Source of the DNA: Streptomyces sp. NBC_01224
GTDB taxonomy: Bacteria > Actinomycetota > Actinomycetes > Streptomycetales > Streptomycetaceae
Reading direction: 5' to 3'
Assembly: GCF_036002945.1 (NCBI RefSeq)
Contig: NZ_CP108529.1
Location: 9,109,001 to 9,173,000, forward strand
DNA length: 64,000 bases
Part shown: positions 25,988 through 34,488 of the stretch, in pieces
Numbering within the stretch: position 1 is the stretch's first letter
How the letters are laid out: each line of letters opens with the position of its first letter
Notes under the pieces: generated by a model
Told to the model about the DNA's origin: nothing
The model's input: the letters and a program-made list of their open reading frames with translations, nothing else
Database searches by the model: none
Translations under genes and position numbers: made by a program

Positions 25988-26072
25988 GCAGCAGCCGCAG
26001 GTGACCTCTGACAAGTGATCTTGACCGTGCCAGGCGACTTTGACCGCCCGGTTCAGGCCGCTTCGTCCGTTC

Positions 26073-26267
26073 CTACTCGCCGTCGCTGGTGGTCCGGTTC
26101 AGACTCCGGCGCCGGTTCTTCTCGGAGCGACGCACCAGCTCGCTCGCGGCGAGCGTCACGGTCGCCACGCCGCGGACCCAGCGGGGCCCGCCGCGCTCCG
26201 CCCACACCACACACGCACACCCGCCGGCGGCGAGCACCAAGACGCCGAGCAGCACCAGGCCGACCAT
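26073..26267 (-). CDS. Small membrane protein
   Basis: 64 residues from the ATG at 26267, preceded by GAGGTGGGG; earlier starts at 26288 and 26309 are in frame. One membrane helix (MVGLVLLGVLVLAAGGCACVV) is followed by a basic cytoplasmic tail (SEKNRRRSLNRT). No family is recognised. Confidence 0.45.
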   Translation of the reverse strand: MVGLVLLGVLVLAAGGCACVVWAERGGPRWVRGVATVTLAASELVRRSEKNRRRSLNRTTSDGE

Positions 26268-26391
26268 GTTCCCCACCTCTGCGTTCATTCGTACGGTCCC
26301 GCTGATCATCTCAGGCCGGGAAGGGGCCCGCCGGGAACTGGCGCGCGAAGCGATCTCAGCCGCGACGGTCAGGGGGACGGGAGCGTGCTTC

Positions 26392-27063
26392 TCAGGAGTG
26401 GGGTGTCATTCCTTGCGGGTCGTTCTGCGGGGCGTACGTCTTCATTGTCTTGTCTGTCATGAGTGCTGAGATCCGGAGCCATTCCTGGTGTTCCACTTCG
26501 GCGGTGCGGAGCCATTCCTCGGCTCGGTAGCTGTCCAGTGCCTGCCCGGCGATGTCGCGCTGGTATTCCTGTGCGTCCTCAGCGGCGCGAGCGACGTCCT
26601 GGACCGTCATCCCGGTGGCCTGTGCCTGTACCCGGGCACGGTAGAACCGGGCGGTGCTGGGGGCGAGGGGGACGGGTTCTTCGAGGGGATGCAGCCAGAC
26701 GGCGGGCAGGACGGTGTAGGTGGTGGCGGCGGGGAGGGTGACCTCGTTGCCGTCGGTGTCGGTGACGAAGCCGTCGATCTCGTACTCGGGGCCGGCGGGG
26801 AGGTTCAGAAGTTCGATCTGGTCGGCGGTGAGGCGCAGGGTGACCCGGTTGGTGGTGGTGGCCTCGTAGCCGTCGACGGTGGCGCCCTCGGGGTCGGTAC
26901 CGGTGACGGTGAGGTCGAAGCGGTCGCCGCGGCGCAGGTTCAGTCGCATGTCGGCGGCGAAGTCGGCATGGGTGCGGGGGATACGGTGGCGGAGGGCCGG
27001 CGGCAGTCGCTGGGGGATCTTGACCTGGTAGGTCTCGCCGATCTGGATGTCCTGGACGCGCAT
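26392..27063 (-). CDS. Hypothetical protein
   Basis: 223 residues with an excellent GGCAGGAGG site before the ATG. The N-terminal part begins MRVQDIQIGETYQVKIP, a small beta-barrel-like opening, then beta-rich sequence (TVTGTDPEGATVDGYEATTTNRVTLRLTADQIELL). The C-terminal third is helical and charged (VQDVARAAEDAQEYQRDIAGQALDSYRAEEWL). I do not recognise the family. The gene runs in the same direction as its small neighbours. Confidence 0.6.
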   Translation of the reverse strand: MRVQDIQIGETYQVKIPQRLPPALRHRIPRTHADFAADMRLNLRRGDRFDLTVTGTDPEGATVDGYEATTTNRVTLRLTADQIELLNLPAGPEYEIDGFVTDTDGNEVTLPAATTYTVLPAVWLHPLEEPVPLAPSTARFYRARVQAQATGMTVQDVARAAEDAQEYQRDIAGQALDSYRAEEWLRTAEVEHQEWLRISALMTDKTMKTYAPQNDPQGMTPHS

Positions 27064-27227
27064 GACGGCCTCCTGCCCCCTCTCCAGCCTCCCCCGGGCC
27101 GTCCCGAACCGCCAGGCCGGGGTGGGGAAGCGCCGCGTGGCGGCCCGGTAGAGCCCGCGGCCGGAACGTAGGAGAGTGCAGCCACGAGCTCCGTCTCACG
27201 CCCTCGCAGCCTTGCTGCGCAACGCGT

Positions 27228-27797
27228 CTACCTGCGCAAATGCGGTGTGAGGCTCACAATCTCCGCGTCTTCTGGGGGTTCCAGGCGCTCCTTTCGCGGG
27301 CGTGGCAGAGCCGGAACGGGGCCGCCGGGGAGGAGACCCTTGCGGCGCATGGCCTGGTCGCGGCTGCGGCACCAGGTGGTGCAGAACTTGCGGGGGCGGC
27401 GGGTGGCCTCGGGCAGCGGCTGGGCGCAGGTGGGGCAGTGGCCGGCCTCGATGACTGGGGCCAGGTTCTGGAGCAGCCGCCGGACGCGGTCTTGGTCTTC
27501 CGGGGTGTACGGCTCCGCGTCGGCCCGGCAGCCGGCGAGGAGTTCGGGGAAGACGGAGCGCAGCGCAGCGAGGTCTCGGCGGCAGGTGCCAAGGAGGTCG
27601 AGGTAGTTCTCCACCGGCCAGGTGGCCAGGACGGCGGAGCGGGAGAGGTAGAAGCCGACGGTGTCGATCCGGTGGTGGTCGGTGGTGTCGAGCAGGAGGT
27701 AGCCGAGGAGCTGCCAGGCGCTCGCCTTGGGGAAGCGGTGACCCAGCTCCTGCGCGCCCTGCTCGTGTTGACGAATCTCGAAGTCAACCGCGGATTT
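27228..27797 (-). pseudogene. Zinc-finger-like protein, 5'-truncated
   Basis: The frame is open from a stop at about 27800 to 27228 without a credible start. It reads QGAQELGHRFPKASAW, YLLLDTTDHHRIDTVGFYLSR, SAVLATWPVENYLDLLGTC, then CPTCAQPLP ... RKFCTTWC, a likely Cys4 zinc site near the C-terminus. The sequence corresponds to the second half of a Streptomyces hypothetical family whose N-terminal half is missing here. Translation could start only at the internal GTG 27614, giving 128 residues without the first domain. Confidence 0.6.
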
Positions 27798-27854
27798 TGA
27801 TCATCCCCACCTCTGACGCGGTGGGATCGCACGCTGATCCAGCAGCCCGATCCC

Positions 27855-27874
27855 TGTCCTGTCCTGTCCTGTCC
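27855..27874 (+). repeat. TGTCC pentamer repeat, four units
   Basis: Four perfect tandem TGTCC units followed by T, at the border between the truncated zinc-finger gene and the SMI1 gene. Such a tract can vary in length by slippage, and here it sits at a rearrangement joint. Confidence 0.9.
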
Positions 27875-27899
27875 TCACAGGGACGAGGACCCATGACTT

Positions 27900-28532
27900 T
27901 CACTGTTCTTCGCGGAAGCCGTTGTATTCGTCATTCATCAGGTCCCAGAAGGACCGGTAGCGGACCGCTCCGGGCAGCCAGTGGGCGAGATACCAGGCTT
28001 CCCACTCTCCGTCTGCGGTGACCACGCAGGGGTTGAGCAAGTAGACGTCGGTGGCGTTCGGGGTATGGCTGATCATCAGGGTGTGCGGCAGGTATTCGGG
28101 GCGGAGCGAGGTGGGGTCCTGGGCCTTGCCGTAGACGAAGTACTCCTCGTCACTCACCCGCGACGCCGTCTCCGTGGGTCCACCTGTCCAGCCTGTGATG
28201 AGTTCCGGGTCCAGGTCCCGGGCCCATCCGACTTCCTGGAGCGGCAAGATTCGGTCGATGGCATGGGTTGTGTTGAGCCAGCCGTTGCTGGTCAGCAGGA
28301 ACTGCCGGTAGCTCGCCGGCAGAACGGTACCCAGGCGCTGTTCGAGCGCGCTGAGGTCTTCGCCGGTAGCCCCAGCAGCCCCCAGCCAGCGAGCTTTGCG
28401 CACTTTGCCGGGAAACGGCTCGGCCCGCTCCTGTTCGTGCAGTACAGGGTCGAGCCACTCGTCACTCCACCGTTGCAGCAGATCCCGCCATGCGTAGCAG
28501 CGCCCATCATCCTGATTTTGTGTGCTTCCCAT
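27900..28532 (-). CDS. SMI1/KNR4 family protein
   Basis: 210 residues. The SMI1/KNR4 pattern is visible: DLSALEQRLGTVLPASYRQFLLTSNGW, ILPLQEVGWARDLDPELI, DEEYFVYGKAQDPTSLR, YLLNPCVVTADGEWEAW and FWDLMNDEY near the end. Bacterial members often act as immunity proteins to polymorphic toxins. No toxin gene adjoins. An IS1380-family end lies only 13 bp upstream of the ATG (28546), so the native promoter and ribosome binding site have been removed; expression would depend on the inserted DNA. Confidence 0.85.
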   Translation of the reverse strand: MGSTQNQDDGRCYAWRDLLQRWSDEWLDPVLHEQERAEPFPGKVRKARWLGAAGATGEDLSALEQRLGTVLPASYRQFLLTSNGWLNTTHAIDRILPLQEVGWARDLDPELITGWTGGPTETASRVSDEEYFVYGKAQDPTSLRPEYLPHTLMISHTPNATDVYLLNPCVVTADGEWEAWYLAHWLPGAVRYRSFWDLMNDEYNGFREEQ

Positions 28533-28545
28533 GGCGGAAGGTTAG

Positions 28546-29022
28546 CCTCGCCGTTTCACTTGGGTACGGCGGCTGGTGGGGCGAAAAGGCGAAAGTGCTT
28601 TCCTGACCTGGGACGATGAACCTTGCTGAGGGGTTCTGTCGGTCCGGGCGGAGGGCACTTTCTACGTGCAGAGTCTCGGGTTGCGTCCCAGGGTCCATGT
28701 CAGTGCCGATGGTTCGGGGGTGGTCGGTCATGCCGGGGCACGGTTGCTGGCCGATCTCGCTGATGCCACTGGGCTGGCTGCCGCGTACTCCACTGCGCTC
28801 CGGTCGCTTCGGCCGCGCGGGACCGGGCATGAGCCGGGCCGGATCGCCACCGATCTGGCGGTGATGCTCGCCAATGGCGGCGAGGCCATCGCGGATCTGG
28901 CCGTACTGCGGGACCAGGCAGGGGTGTTCGGCCCCGTCGCCTCGATACCGACGGCCTGGCGGCTACTCGCCGACGTTGACGAATTCACCGCGCTCGCAGC
29001 CTTCCTGCTCGCCCAGCCGTGA
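28546..29022 (+). pseudogene. IS1380 family element, N-terminal fragment (a)
   Basis: The end CCTCGCCGTTTCACTTGGG follows a TTAG at 28542-28545. The transposase frame starts at the GTG 28666 (VQSLGLRPRVHVSADGSGVV) and runs 118 codons through ADATGLAAAYSTALRSLRPRG and FGPVASIPTAWRLLADVDEF before a stop. This is the N-terminal quarter only. A clearly related fragment, similarly cut, lies at 39582-39930. Confidence 0.8.
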
Positions 29023-29148
29023 TCAGTTTTGCTGTGAATGACCCAGTTCGGACAGATCGCTGTAGAGGCGGTTCAGCGCGTACGCGCCCAGGCCGAGGCC
29101 CTGGTCGATTCGGCGTCGTGCGGCTGGGTTTCGGTAGTGGGGTTCTAG

Positions 29149-30808
29149 CCTCGGGCTTTCACGTGGCTGGGTGTCCGATGCGTGATCGGAAACGCGAAGA
29201 GTGCTCCTGACCTGCAACGATGGGACTTGTCTAGGGTCCAGGTCGGCGCATGAAAGAAGCACTCCTCAGGTGAAGAAGCGTATCGGGTCCTATCCGCGTG
29301 TCCGCATCGAGGGCGGCGGGAGCGGGGTGGTCTCGCAGGCTGGCGGAGTACTGCTGGTCGAGACTGCCCGTAAGACCGGCCTGGATACCGAGATATCGGC
29401 GGCGCTGAGGCCGTGGCGGCGGCCTCGGGCGGTGCACGATCCGGGCAAGATCCTGCTGGATGTGGCTCTCGCGGTCGCGCTGGGCGGGGACTGCCTGGCC
29501 GATGCGGGACTGCTGCGGGCCGAGCCGGCCGTGTTCGGGCCGGTGGCCTCCGACCCAACGGTCTCCCGGCTGATCGACACCCTCGCCGCGGCCGGGGACA
29601 AGGCCCTGACCGCGATCCGCTCGGCGCGCGCCGAAGTGCGCGAGTACGTCTGGACGTTGGCCAAAGATGCGGCGCCGGATAGGGGCGGCCAGGTGATTGT
29701 GGACCTGGACGGAGTGCTGGTCCTGGCCCACTCCGACAAGCAGGACGCGGCCGCGACCTGGAAGAAGTCGTTTGGACATCACCCCCTGATGGGCTTCGTC
29801 GACCACGGAAGCGGTGGCACCGGGGAGCCGGTGGCAGCACTGTTGCGGCCGGGGAACGCGGGATCCAACACCGCCGCCGACCACATCACCGCCACTCAAC
29901 TCGCTTTGGCCCAGCTCCCCAAGCGTCACCGGCGCGGCCGGTCCACACTGATCCGTACCGACTCCGCGGGCGGCACCCATGAGTTCCTCGCCTGGCTCAC
30001 GAAACGGGGCCGGTGGCTGTCGTACTCGGTCGGGATGACCATCACTGAGCAGATTCATCAGGCCGTGTTGAAGGTCCCGGCCTCCGCCTGGACCCCAGCG
30101 GTCGAGCCGGGCGGCGAGATCCGCGACGGCGCCTGGACCGCCGAACTCGACGGCGACACACTCAAGGGCTGGCCGAAGGGAATGCGGCTGATCGTCCGCA
30201 AGGAACGGCCCCACCCCGGCGCCCAGTTGCGCTTCACCGACGCCGACGGCCTGCGGCTCACCTGCTTCGCCACCAACACGACGGGCGGGAAGATCACGGA
30301 CCTGGAACTGAGGCACCGCCGACGGGCGAGGGCAGAGGACCGCATTCGGAACGCACGGGCCACCGGCCTGCGGAACCTGCCCCTGCACGAGACCGCACAG
30401 AACCGGATCTGGCTGGAGATCGTCCAGCTCGCCCTCGACCTGCTCGCCTGGATGCCGATGCTCGCTCTGACCGGCAAACCCCGCCTCTGGGAGCCCCGCC
30501 GCCTGCGGTTGCGGCTGTTCTCCGCCGCTGCCCAACTCATCACCACCGCCCGCCAACGGCACCTGCGATTCGCCCACCACTGGCCATGGACCGACGTGAT
30601 CACAGACGCGATCAGACGGCTCGACACCCTCCCGAACCCACGCTGACCAGCAACAACCCGTCCCGACGAGCAGAAGAGCCACCGACCGGAACCGTGGAAT
30701 CCGGCGCCCACCCGATGCGACGATCGGGCCACCCGTATGCCCGCACACGCTCCACAACGACGCATTGGCCGCCAGCCGAAGCTGACGACCAATCACGAAA
30801 GATCGAGG
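29149..30808 (+). mobile_element. IS1380-family insertion sequence, copy 2
   Basis: 1,660 bp, the same length as copy 1 at 716-2375 and in opposite orientation. The left flank is CTAG (29145-29148) and the right flank CTAA (30809-30812), so the 4-bp duplication is imperfect, unlike copy 1. Left of it, 29023-29148 holds an unassigned minus-strand reading ending ALNRLYSDLSELGHSQQN. Confidence 0.88.
29270..30646 (+). CDS. IS1380 family transposase
   Basis: 458 residues from the GTG at 29270; the open frame begins at 29201. It is the same protein as the minus-strand gene at 878-2254 except for one residue (Arg in LRPWRR here). Catalytic Asp residues in VDLDGVL and RTDSAGG are intact. It is probably functional, and the near-identity points to recent transposition within this replicon. 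Confidence 0.9.
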   Translation: MKKRIGSYPRVRIEGGGSGVVSQAGGVLLVETARKTGLDTEISAALRPWRRPRAVHDPGKILLDVALAVALGGDCLADAGLLRAEPAVFGPVASDPTVSRLIDTLAAAGDKALTAIRSARAEVREYVWTLAKDAAPDRGGQVIVDLDGVLVLAHSDKQDAAATWKKSFGHHPLMGFVDHGSGGTGEPVAALLRPGNAGSNTAADHITATQLALAQLPKRHRRGRSTLIRTDSAGGTHEFLAWLTKRGRWLSYSVGMTITEQIHQAVLKVPASAWTPAVEPGGEIRDGAWTAELDGDTLKGWPKGMRLIVRKERPHPGAQLRFTDADGLRLTCFATNTTGGKITDLELRHRRRARAEDRIRNARATGLRNLPLHETAQNRIWLEIVQLALDLLAWMPMLALTGKPRLWEPRRLRLRLFSAAAQLITTARQRHLRFAHHWPWTDVITDAIRRLDTLPNPR

Positions 30809-30812
30809 CTAA

Positions 30813-31184
30813 TGCCGGATCAAGCAATGAATGCCAGGTCGACGACGGCGCATAGGTGGTGGTGCGGGTCGGGGGAACGGCGTTCGGCCTCGGTGGCCTG
30901 GTACCGAAGCGAGCGCCCGCGCAGCACGTACTCGATTACGGGCCTGTCCTGTGCCCGCAGATCATCCCGACCGTGCAGGACCCCGATTCACTGGTCGTAC
31001 CGACCCGGTCCACGTGACCGCCCGGCCCTCACACGCGCGGTTGAGGACGACGTTGTGACCCTTGGCGGGGCTGACGCCCATGTGTGCTGCTTCTCGGCGA
31101 AGTCGAGCTGCGTTCGGGGCCGCTTGGCGGAGCCCCGGAGTGACGAGTTTCACAATAGTTCAAAACTTGCGCAATAATTAAACT
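30813..31184. other. Stretch right of IS1380 copy 2
   Basis: About 370 bases. A minus-strand reading from a GTG at 31153 (MKLVTPGLRQAAPNAARLRREAAHMG) looks like a gene remnant but I cannot place it. At 31155-31186 an AT-rich segment carries the inverted pair ATAGTT / AACTAT with a 20-bp spacer, which could be a promoter or operator for the gene starting at 31185. Confidence 0.35.
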
Positions 31185-31421
31185 ATGCGCATGGGTGCGA
31201 ACGACTTGACGGGCTCGGAGAGCGCGGTGCTTGACGGCGGCCCCGCGGACGGGCTGTGGATGCGGGTCACCGGCCGGCCCTCGGTGCTGCAGGTGACGTA
31301 CCCCTGCCGGCTGGAGGCCCCGCCGGGCGGCGTGCGGGTGGAGGCGCTTTATGTCTACCGCCGGGATCCCGGGGTGCGGAGTGAGCCGCTGAGGTACGGC
31401 TTCGACGGCGCCAGCCCCTGA
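31185..31421 (+). CDS. Small hypothetical protein
   Basis: 78 residues from ATG 31185 (a second ATG at 31191 is possible). It begins ESAVLDGGPADGLWMRV, a pattern shared with small actinobacterial proteins of the DUF5988 kind, and continues with VEALYVYRRDPG. No ribosome binding site is evident, and the AT-rich upstream region with the ATAGTT/AACTAT pair reaches the start codon. Function unknown. Confidence 0.45.
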   Translation: MRMGANDLTGSESAVLDGGPADGLWMRVTGRPSVLQVTYPCRLEAPPGGVRVEALYVYRRDPGVRSEPLRYGFDGASP

Positions 31422-31440
31422 CGGCGCCGCCGCGTGCGGT

Positions 31441-31716
31441 TCAGTGGGTGGTGTTGGTGCTTTCCGTGGCCGGCCGGGCCGGAGTCGGCTCGCCTGTGGT
31501 CCGGATCGCCGAAGGTGCGACCTGCGCGGACGGGTCGGGATCGGAGGCGGTGCTCGTCGCTCCGTCCTCCTTCATGGCCTTGGTCTCGCTCTTGAGGATG
31601 CGCAGCGACTTGCCCACCGCCCGGGCGGTGTCCGGCAGTTTCTTCGAGCCGAACAGCACGATGACGACGATCGCCACAATCAGCAGATGCCAAGGCTCCA
31701 GACCGTTACGCAACAT
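31441..31716 (-). CDS. tatA: TatA/TatE family translocase subunit
   Basis: 91 residues from the ATG at 31716, preceded by GGCGGAG. Standard TatA layout: membrane helix WHLLIVAIVVIVLFG, hinge with SKKLPDTARAVGKSLRILKSETKAMKED as the amphipathic helix, then a disordered acidic/Pro tail. No tatC or tatB adjoins, so it would have to work with the core TatC elsewhere. Streptomyces already carry a housekeeping tatA, so this is an extra paralogue. Confidence 0.9.
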   Translation of the reverse strand: MLRNGLEPWHLLIVAIVVIVLFGSKKLPDTARAVGKSLRILKSETKAMKEDGATSTASDPDPSAQVAPSAIRTTGEPTPARPATESTNTTH

Positions 31717-31871
31717 TTCCAGCTCCGCCTTTCGTCTCATCAAACGGGGCGCGCACCCAGACGATCAAGTCCGATGTGTTCGGTCGCACGTTGTGGCCGA
31801 CTGGAAGGTGGGCGTGCTGGTTTCTCGCGACGCTGGTGGCGGCGTGCCGCAGCAGTGGCATGCTCCTCGCT

Positions 31872-32366
31872 ATGTATGAAGATCCGCATGACAAGACAAC
31901 GCCGGGGCTGTGGGGACGCATCGCGTGTGCCTGGGCGGTCGCTTTCGCCGTGCTCCATTTTTACTGGGCGCTGGGCGGCAGTTGGGGCCTCAGTGTCTCG
32001 GCAGGGCCCTTGGCCGAGGAACGCCCCGGGTGGTTCGTGGCGGTGGGCTTGTGGGGCGTGGGATTGCTGTGCCTTGTCGGCGGTGTGCTGGGATGGCTTC
32101 TCGCCAGGCCGCGGCCTCGTGGCCTGGCAGGACGGGTGGCCAAGGCCCTGGGGTGGTGTGTCTGCGCTGTGCTGCTAGTACGTGGCATCGCCGTCGAGGT
32201 GCTGCTGCTGACTGACGCTGCGGGCTCGGAAATAGACGTAAGCCCGGAACAGCGGCTGTGGACGCTGCTGCTGTGGAACCCCTGGTTCATGGTCGGCGGT
32301 CTCGTCTTTGGTTTGGCCGCACGGAGGTCCGGACGCACGGAGAGCCCGAGTAGCGGTGTCGCCTGA
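31872..32366 (+). CDS. DUF3995 membrane protein
   Basis: 164 residues from the ATG at 31872 (MYEDPHDKTTPG). Four membrane helices with FAVLHFYWALGGSWGLSVSAGP, a DUF3995 hallmark (H-x-x-WALGG), then GVGLLCLVGGVLGWLLA and LLLWNPWFMVGGLVFGLAA. Function unknown. It stands alone between tatA and an IS982 relic. Confidence 0.8.
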   Translation: MYEDPHDKTTPGLWGRIACAWAVAFAVLHFYWALGGSWGLSVSAGPLAEERPGWFVAVGLWGVGLLCLVGGVLGWLLARPRPRGLAGRVAKALGWCVCAVLLVRGIAVEVLLLTDAAGSEIDVSPEQRLWTLLLWNPWFMVGGLVFGLAARRSGRTESPSSGVA

Positions 32367-32408
32367 CGGCGCGTTGAGGAATGCGAACGGGGTGTCCAAG
32401 ATCGTGGC

Positions 32409-32690
32409 GTGAACGACGAACTGGATATCCTGCTGACCGCGCTGTACGTGAAGATCGACGACGAACTGGAGACTAATCGATGGATGGGCGGGCTGCCGAA
32501 GCTCACTGATGCCGAGGTGGTCACGCTCGCGGTCGCGCACGCCCTGCTGGGGTTCCACTCCGAGGCACGCTGGCTGCGGTACGCGAGGCGGCACCTCGCG
32601 CCGGTGTTCCCGTACCTGCCACAGCAGTCCGGGTACAACAATCGCCTCAAGACAGCATTGCCGGCCCCGGACCGCGCGGTTCCGGGTCGG
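32409..32690 (+). pseudogene. IS982 family transposase, N-terminal fragment
   Basis: The first 90 or so codons of an IS982 transposase: NDELDILLTALYVKIDDEL, LPKLTDAEVVTLAVAHALLGFHSEARWLRYARRHLAPVFPYLPQQSGYNNRL. The expected catalytic Asp region is absent; the frame continues as unrelated sequence. It is truncated. Confidence 0.8.
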
Positions 32691-32793
32691 TGGTGGACGC
32701 GGTGGCAACACGCGCCGGTGGTACGCCAGTGGCTGTGCCGACGGTCGGTATCTCGCCGTGCACCGCCCTCCAACAGGGCTGACACTCGGAAGC

Positions 32794-33140
32794 ATGAACA
32801 CAGCGGACATGTCACCGAGTGCCTCTTCGAACCAATACGGGGCATCGGACGCGGACGTTCTGGTGGTCGGGGCCGGCCCGACCGGCCTCCTCCTTGCGGG
32901 TGACCTACGCCAAGTCCGGAGCCGATGTCACGCTGTTGGAGCGACGCGATTACGAATCCAACCTGAGCCGCGCCTTCAGTCTCCATGCGCGAACCCTGGA
33001 GCAACTCGACGCCCGAGGTCCGGCCGACGAACTGCTTCGTATCGGCACACCAACCCGGGCGCTGAATCCGTTCTCTGCCTCAGTATCGACTTCTCCAGGA
33101 TCCGAACGCGCTTCCCTTTCATCCTTGCCATTGCCAGAGC
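32794..33140 (+). pseudogene. FAD-dependent monooxygenase remnant
   Basis: Three frames in succession give the N-terminus of a phenol-hydroxylase-type flavoprotein monooxygenase: DADVLVVGAGPTGLLLAGDL (dinucleotide fold), then KSGADVTLLERRDYESNLSRAFSLHARTLEQLDARG, then LSIDFSRIRTRFPFIL. At least two frameshifts and a 3' truncation kill it. The neighbouring TetR and SRPBCC genes may have been its partners. Confidence 0.75.
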
Positions 33141-33294
33141 TCGTCCGGGATCGGGGAGCGGGCGGCCGCCGCGTTCGCCGTCACCTCGGCCGTCGAACGG
33201 CAGCCGAGGACAACCGAGTTGACGGCAGCATGCAGCGGCGGGGCCAGTCGTCAGGCGACGTTGGTGTCCCGCTCCATTGCCAAGAGGCGGTTCT

Positions 33295-33906
33295 TCAGCC
33301 GGTAGAGGCCGACCTGGCATGAAATGTGCCGAGCAGCGCGGTGGCGGATTCCTCGGCCAGATCCTCGGCATATGCGGGGAGGGGAGTTCCGGCCCGCAGG
33401 TGGCGGCGTACCAGTGCTAGGGGCAGGTCGACCAGGGCGAGAGCGACACACTCGGTGGCCTGGGGGCCCTCGGCGCCCAGAGCCACAGCGACGCAGGCGA
33501 GGGCGGTGCGCACGCGCTGGTTGCCGCAGTTCGCACGGTGGAGGTGTTCCTCGGACCAGTTGGAGCGCCCGAAGTCCTCAGCGCCGTAGAGGAGCAGAGC
33601 GGCTTCCTCGGGGTGGGTGCGGCTCCAGGCGACAACGTGGCGGGCCGCCGCGGGCCCGGCCCGCTGCGCGTCGGCATCCGCTTCGAGGATCTCGAAGTAG
33701 CCCTCCTGGAAGCTCTCGACCGTCCGCAACCACACTTCGGCGAGCAGAGCCGTCCGCCCCGCGAACCGGTGGTAGACCGAACCGCTCGGGGCTCCCACCT
33801 CCTTGGCTACCGCGGACATGGTCACCCCGGCCGGGCCCAGCGCGGCGGCCTGTCGCACGGCAGCGTCGAGGAGCTGGTTCATATCGAAGCGCGGTGGTCT
33901 TGCCAT
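33295..33906 (-). CDS. TetR family repressor
   Basis: 203 residues from the ATG at 33906 (MARPPRFDMNQLLDAA); an in-frame start at 33927 lies within the operator. Helix-turn-helix: VTMSAVAKEVGAPSGSVYHRFAGRTALLAEVWL. The C-terminal ligand domain is unclassified. It is divergent from the SRPBCC gene, with a long palindrome directly before its start, so it should repress both. Confidence 0.88.
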   Translation of the reverse strand: MARPPRFDMNQLLDAAVRQAAALGPAGVTMSAVAKEVGAPSGSVYHRFAGRTALLAEVWLRTVESFQEGYFEILEADADAQRAGPAAARHVVAWSRTHPEEAALLLYGAEDFGRSNWSEEHLHRANCGNQRVRTALACVAVALGAEGPQATECVALALVDLPLALVRRHLRAGTPLPAYAEDLAEESATALLGTFHARSASTG

Positions 33907-33909
33907 GTA

Positions 33910-33949
33910 ATAGAGAGTATCCTCCACAATATTAGAGACAACTCTCTAT
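33910..33949. promoter_or_regulatory. TetR operator, 9-bp arms
   Basis: ATAGAGAGT (33910-33918) and ACTCTCTAT (33941-33949) form a perfect 9-bp inverted repeat with a 22-bp spacer. It starts 4 bp from the TetR start codon and lies 21 bp before the SRPBCC gene. A binding site for the adjacent TetR is the simplest reading. Confidence 0.7.
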
Positions 33950-33970
33950 AACGGGCTCGGGGGAGGACGC

Positions 33971-34453
33971 ATGGGCGTCTACAACGTTCACGAACGCCTG
34001 CTGGCCAGGAAGGAGAGCGAGGTGGGAATGCTGATCGACACCCTTGCCGGCACCGATGACAAACTGTGGGCGCGAGAGCAATGGCCCCCTATGGAGTTCG
34101 ACCGCCCCCTGGCGGCCGGGGCGGTCGGTGGGCACGGTCCCGTCCGCTACACCGTCACCGCCTACGTCCCCTCCACCTGGGTGCGCCTCACCTTCAGCGG
34201 GCCACGCGGATTCCACGGATTCCACGAATACACCGTCCTGGCCGTCGACAAGGAGCAGACACTGCTGCGCCACACCCTCGCCATGAACACTCGCGGCCCG
34301 GCCCGGCTCACCTGGCCACTCATCTGGCGGCCACTCCACGACGCATGCCTGGAGGACAGCCTGGACCGCGCAGAACTCGCCTGCACCGGAACGGTGGCAC
34401 GACCGGCCCACTGGGGCCGATACGTGCGACTGCTGCGTAATCTCGCACGCTGA
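33971..34453 (+). CDS. SRPBCC family protein
   Basis: 160 residues with a strong GGGGGAGG site. The sequence VYNVHERLLARKESEVGMLIDTLAGTDDKLWAREQWPPMEFDRPL and the strand pattern VRYTVTAYVPSTWVRLTFSGP ... GFHEYTVLAVDKEQTLLRHTLAM match START-like SRPBCC proteins, which bind hydrophobic ligands in a deep cavity. No catalytic residues can be assigned. It is co-regulated with the divergent TetR. Confidence 0.75.
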   Translation: MGVYNVHERLLARKESEVGMLIDTLAGTDDKLWAREQWPPMEFDRPLAAGAVGGHGPVRYTVTAYVPSTWVRLTFSGPRGFHGFHEYTVLAVDKEQTLLRHTLAMNTRGPARLTWPLIWRPLHDACLEDSLDRAELACTGTVARPAHWGRYVRLLRNLAR

Positions 34454-34488
34454 CTGCCGAGCGCAGAACGTGACACCGCTCAGACACG

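Noticed and set aside
27855..27874. CRISPR or satellite interpretation of the TGTCC tract
   Set aside because: Only four 5-bp units with no spacers; it is a simple tandem repeat.
30962..31153. 63-codon minus-strand open frame
   Set aside because: The first part reads like a gene remnant, but I could not match it to any family and the 3' half lacks codon bias.
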